64,000 nt of DNA, taken from assembly GCA_015227615.1 (NCBI GenBank), contig JAALGZ010000032.1:310001-374000 (forward strand), given 5' to 3'. A program made the translations under genes and the position numbers. The notes beneath the pieces are model-generated. The model made no database searches. It was not told the DNA's origin and saw only the letters and a list, made by a program, of their open reading frames with translations. Positions 58,834 through 64,000 of the stretch are shown piece after piece. The stretch comes from Labyrinthula sp. Ha. Taxonomy: Eukaryota > Sar > Bigyra > Labyrinthulida > Labyrinthulaceae. Positions within the stretch are counted from its first letter, which is position 1. Every line of letters starts with the position of its first letter.

Positions 58834-61800
58834 GATTGAAAAGTAAACTCTATTGAATATATGTGCTTATTTTAATTTGAAAAAAAGAAGATAAACAACA
58901 ATCAGTCGTACAGGATGTTAGAAACAAAATAATTCATATTAAAAAAGGGTATAAACAATCAAGACCTAGAAAAATTACAAAACCTTAAATGTTTTGGCCT
59001 AGTATTCAATTTTACATTGAAAGTTTTCTTTTAATTGTTGAGACGAAGTAACTTCAAGTTACTAAATATACCTTCAAGAGAAGTGTATTTAACATCCAAA
59101 ATCTTTCTATTTAAGGGTTCGGAACACCTTCCACGACATGTCCAAATAGTTCAGTAAGTCTTTAAAAGCTGAGTAATATTGCATAGAAGTATAATATTCG
59201 GAATTAATATGCTGAAATCTCCTCAATTTTAAAACATACTGCGTTAAGGAGCTGAGAAACTTAAAGAAAAAAAATAATCGATGCATATAGCTAGAGATGT
59301 GTCGTTAAATGCTTTCACCTTAGTGAAGAATCTTCACCTTAAACTAAAATATTAATTGTGGGAAAGAAATAATCTCAGGGTAAGAAAGTTCTAGTATTTC
59401 AGGTAACGAAAGTAAAAAGTATGAGCTTTAGATTAGGCGCTGATACGACAATCCCCAACAATTAGTATTAAGAGCTCATTTCCAGGTATTTACATTATTG
59501 GAGCAACAAAAGGAAGCAGAAATTCGCAAAAAAAAGAAGTTTGTGCAAACATACTATCACGATACACATCAGCAAAGAGAAATATAATGGCTAATGTTAT
59601 CCTCAAATGCTATAAAAGGGCTGTTTTCAACATGCTTGGAAATGTGTGAAAATTTTCCTGTGTCATGTTAACTATTAACGTTTTGACTAACAAGAAGATA
59701 TTTCACTCTCGCATGACACTAAAAAACAAAATTAACAAAACTACTCTAAAACTGTGTAATTTATATACAGGAAAAAAAGAAAATAAGCCCTTCGAAATAA
59801 AATTGAGAGCCTAAGCTAACACTGCCAGGTACAAACGTATTATACTATTAGACTAATTTTAAACTAATGATAATAATTTAAATTTTTTGATTATACACAC
59901 AGGATATAAATTTCATATTGTCGCAAGCTTCATATAGTTCTCCGATTTCTGATTTGTGTTAATAACTGTTGGAACCTTAGACAGAGATAAAGATGCATAT
60001 AGTATATAATATGGTTATTTTCTATCCAATTTAAAAAATTGCAAGCTAAGGTGACTAGAAAGGTTGCATTAAGCCCTGAAGTTAGATAGAATATATCATT
60101 GATAAGATGTCTAAGTGTAAGCTAAGCTTTAAAATGGGCTATACTAACTTAAAACTTAAGTTTTGATGTGATTGTAAAGTATACTGCAGCTGCGATGAAT
60201 AGCTCAACCTGTTATATTTATTGAAAGAATATTGCATAAGTTGTAACTAAAAGTAGGTTAAAACCTAAAACAGCTAATATCATATGTAGTAACTATATTA
60301 CGATTTCTAAATCAAATATAAAATGTTTAGGAAAAGAAAAAAACATAAATCACATTCAACAGGCACTGAAATATTAAGTAGATTTTGATAAAATATTTAC
60401 ACAGCTGTTGTTTATGGTTCCTCATATCACATAAAGTAAACAGTTCCTACCTTTTTAGGTAAAAGTGTAGTTAAATCTCAACCAATAGCGGGGAACTGTA
60501 TTAAGATACCCTTGAACATATAATACCAATAATTACTAAACCTATTGTCTATGCATTGATTTCAACCGACATTTCTTAAGTTGTATGCATGATATCTCAG
60601 TAGAAAATAAGAGTGAAATGTGGTCTATTCCTGTGATGAGATTTAGGCAGATTCCGAAAAGAAAGAAGGAGATCCATTTTATTTTTCGCATCAATGAAGG
60701 AATTGAATCTATCAAGAAATTTCAAAAATATTTTGAAGACGAAGGGATTTCTTAACATGTTACTATAGTAGAAAACATAATTGCAATGGTATGATAAGAA
60801 TGAGCAAAACACTATCTTTAGCTGCAAAATTGCCATGGCTTGTGGTGAAGCGCAATGTATTCCATTTTAAATATATGTCAACCTACCATTTGGGGCAAGT
60901 ATATACATACCCTAATAGCATTAATTTGAGAATAGCAAAAACAAAAACTCTGATGCAGTTATTAACAAGCATTAATGGGCACATAATGATACCCCTAATA
61001 TTTATCATGAATTATTTTGCTAAATTATATTTGATAAATAGGTATAGTTCAATTAGAAGATTTTATTCTAATAAATTATCGCTGAAAAAAACCTTTATAC
61101 ATAATCACACTACTATTGGTAATACTTCTCGATAAACCACGACTAAGAAAATTAAATAATAGAAATATAATATTGAAAAGGGGCTGAGAATGAATAAATG
61201 AATGAACAAAATAATTTCTCAATTCGAAATGCAACCGAGAAATATATAGAGAGAGATAGACGGTACCAATCGTACCAACCAGAAATGGAAAGCCATGAGA
61301 AACTTAGAAGCACGGAGAATCTTCTACAGTATTTTAAAAGTTGATTCTACCATCCTCCTGTATAGAGATATTTGGAAATTCCTGCAACAACAGAACTAGA
61401 TATCTAGAAGTAAAGATAATAGCTCTTGCAGACGAACATGGAGTAAACTAATTATAAACTCAAAGGAAACAAAATATTGCACATATCTCAATTTTCATCA
61501 ACAAATTCTGGTTTCAAATATATATATATATATATATATATACATCAAATTGGAAATTCTTTAATAAAATGTAGACAGTAAATGAAGCTTCAAGAATAAT
61601 TAAAGATATAACCAAACGTCTCTGCAACCAAGTAATCGTCATAATGCCAACATTGTTATACCATGTATTTGTAGCGGGTCAAAGTATATTCGAATTAAAT
61701 ATAACAAAAGTTTTAAATTTATATTATTTTTTTGGGTTAGCAATAGAATTTCGCGCAGTTTTCTTTAGATATATGTATTTTTAAATACATTGAAAAAATC

Positions 61801-63119
61801 CTAGAATAACCTACCATATGAAGTTCTAGAGTAAAATATAAGTCACAATGGTCCAAAACAACTTATATTTTTTGGATAAAAACAGTAACTGAATGAGAGC
61901 AAAAGATTCATAAATGTTTCTAAATTGCACAGAAAAAATCTATATCAATGGGCCCATGGAAGAGTAAAAAATTTAAGAACGAAAGGGATAAACAATAAAT
62001 TAAATATATTAATGACACAATAACAATACATAAAGTCAAAGCCAATAAGGTTTGGGATCATTAATTTGAGTTCAAAAATTAGCCAATGTCAAAGTCAAAT
62101 AACATTAGGGACAAGGCAGATTATTTAAAACAAACGCCAATATTAAAGCGCATTGAGAGCTTCAAGCTATCATTTACTTCTCTTAGAGTTCAATATTAGT
62201 TTAATAGTAATTGTTGAAGTTTAGAAAAGGTACCCGAGTCATTGTTGGCGCATTAACCGAAGCAGCCAAGTATATACGCCACGTCAAAAGCAACGAGATA
62301 TTCTATCAGAAAGGAAAAAAGTAATGCATTGACTGAAAGAGTTCCATTTGAGAGGGAATCATTAAGTTAGCTGTATTATATATATATTATCTCAGTTAAA
62401 AACAAAATTCTCAAGAAAGTACGGTTATTATTTAACTTAAAGAAACAATCGACCGACATATCTTCTCTGCTGAAGTCGGGTTGGTTTCCTTAACTAAATA
62501 TAATAAAAGGTCAATAGTATCACTACAGCACTTATCATACTATGGTTATAAGGCGTTACTTTCTATTTTATCTTAAATAAAAAATATCACGCTATGAGAG
62601 AGATGATCTGAATGAGATCAACACATTTACGATATATATTGAAATACAGGATTTACATGGCCAGGAACTACAGCAAGAAAATATTGAACTCCAATTCATT
62701 CGGAGCGAAAAAAATTTAAATTACAATTAATTGATATAGTCTCAGAACCCAAATGAATCCATAAAATTCGTTTTTCTATAAATTTTTTCGTAACTTACAG
62801 GTTTCATCGCCTCTTTTTTTCCTTCGCTGCAATAAATGTATATGTCAGCTTCCTATGAACTAATTAATATTAGCCTAGGCATTTCTGCTGCCTATATAGA
62901 TACTCACAGAAAAATTGGAAGCTAATGGTTTATAAACAATTTTCTTAATACTAAGGTTTTGATATAGAACATAAAATATCGAGATATGATATAAAGAAAC
63001 ACGTACTAGATCATATATGAAAGAAGTCAAAGCAATCTTAAGGATAACTCAATTAAATATTTATGGGTTTTTAAGTTCTTTAATACATGTAATAATGCGG
63101 TATCATAATGTTATTTTTG
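58834..63119. other. Spacer between the inverted-repeat arms (4286 bp)
   Basis: Very AT-rich DNA. Small frames occur (60791-61135 plus, 60597-60836 minus) without recognisable motifs and overlapping each other, so neither is supported. A (TA)n run lies at 61519-61542. I see no transposase or recombinase. Confidence 0.5.
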
Positions 63120-64000
63120 CTGAATCTCTACTTAAAAAGAGTTTTATGTTTATTTTCTCTCTCCGCCCAAAATGCAACACCAGCACAGTATAACTAATTC
63201 CAGATGTTGCATTACCACCGGGAAACAACAACCTTTTTCGCAATAAAGCTTGAATAACTCAATCGATAATTTCGTCGATATAGACCATTTTATCGCCTTT
63301 GTAAATACCGATTTAGATTTTCCCTTCGCAGCTCTCGTATATATTCTATCTCTGGTCTTAATAAATAAATGGAAACTCACTGATATCAGCATAGATCATC
63401 TTAAGACATTCAGATTCAAGTAAAATTTTGTTTTCCTTCAATAACTACACAAGGACAATAAAAAATTCTAGGGAAGCTATATATTTTGAAATAGAGATCT
63501 TATCCTTAAACATTTATTAATAAAATGACGCTGATGCTAAAGGTGATCACGGTGAAAGTTCGACTTCAAAACTTAAAAAGATGAAAATAAACACTCAATT
63601 AAGTCAACGATAAAACTTATATCTAGTTATGAATATCATAATGCATCGAGAGCTAAATTAACTGAAAGATATTCTGGTGATATTTTTTGATCACGTACCC
63701 ATTTAATATTATTTCTGTGGGCAAGACTGTTGATTAGTAGATATAAGAAATCATTTGCAAGAGAAAATTAAATGTCATAAGAAGTAGTTTGTCTCTTCAA
63801 CCAAATTTCATAAAGCTTAGATATAGTTTTATGGAAAGGTTTCTTCTTAAAGTTTTGCTATGATATACCTGTGTTAATAAATGTTATTTTCCATAATGAA
63901 AAAAGATTTCATTTATTTAAATTCGAGATAAAAATGTGAAGAGAAAGAAAGTTTAATTTTTAAATTACAATGGAGAAGAAGATATAGAAAAAAATAAAAT
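63120..64000 (-). repeat. Right arm of the large inverted repeat (cut by window end)
   Basis: Reverse-complement partner of 57953-58833. It reaches the last base of the window, so its outer end is unknown. It carries the second copy of the 80-codon frame (63150-63392, minus strand). Confidence 0.96.

Noticed and set aside
60597-61135. Two overlapping opposite-strand frames in the inverted-repeat spacer
   Set aside because: Neither shows a recognisable domain, and both are within the length expected by chance in such AT-rich DNA.

Overview
The window looks like AT-rich nuclear DNA from a unicellular eukaryote. It has eukaryote-type tRNA genes, a G-protein beta subunit, a class C GPCR, a Roco GTPase, a bZIP factor and an E1-like protein. 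Almost every protein gene is a single exon using standard stop codons. The combination of a bZIP with a SnoaL-like tail, a DUF1769 protein, a GABA-B-type receptor and near-absence of introns suggests a stramenopile, possibly a labyrinthulomycete. That placement is inference, not proof.

Layout. 1-2471: seven copies of a 353-bp satellite, cut by the window start. 3.8-6.6 kb: tRNA-Pro 13 bp upstream of a Misato/DML1-like gene, which converges on a sulfotransferase. 6.6-13.6 kb: gene-poor. 13.6-18.2 kb: tRNA-Gln, then a G-beta gene converging on a Roco gene that has a one-base frameshift near its 5' end. 18.2-25.3 kb: gene-poor. 25.4-31.5 kb: an ATG2-like lipid-transfer gene with an apparent 28-nt intron, converging on a bZIP gene. 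31.5-40.5 kb: gene-poor. 40.5-43 kb: a UBA1-like protein that has lost the nucleotide-binding part of its adenylation domain. 43-48.3 kb: possible gene relics and a 1.45-kb DNA transposon with terminal inverted repeats and a candidate 8-bp target duplication. 48.4-53.8 kb: a DUF1769 gene converging on a class C GPCR, then a Ser-rich orphan gene. 57-64 kb: a truncated copy of the orphan gene, then two near-identical arms (at least 881 bp) of a large inverted repeat around a 4.3-kb spacer.

Two organisational themes stand out. Eight of the ten long protein genes form four tail-to-tail pairs separated by several kilobases of gene-poor DNA. Functionally, the GPCR and G-beta could belong to one heterotrimeric G-protein pathway, while ATG2, the E1-like protein, Roco and Misato point to ordinary membrane, ubiquitin and organelle housekeeping. 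I see no operon-like or defence-type gene cluster.

In the gene-poor stretches, protein-like reading-frame fragments interrupted by stops and frameshifts occur on both strands. Some are probably relics of genes or mobile elements, but in AT-rich DNA judged by eye some will be chance, so they carry low confidence.
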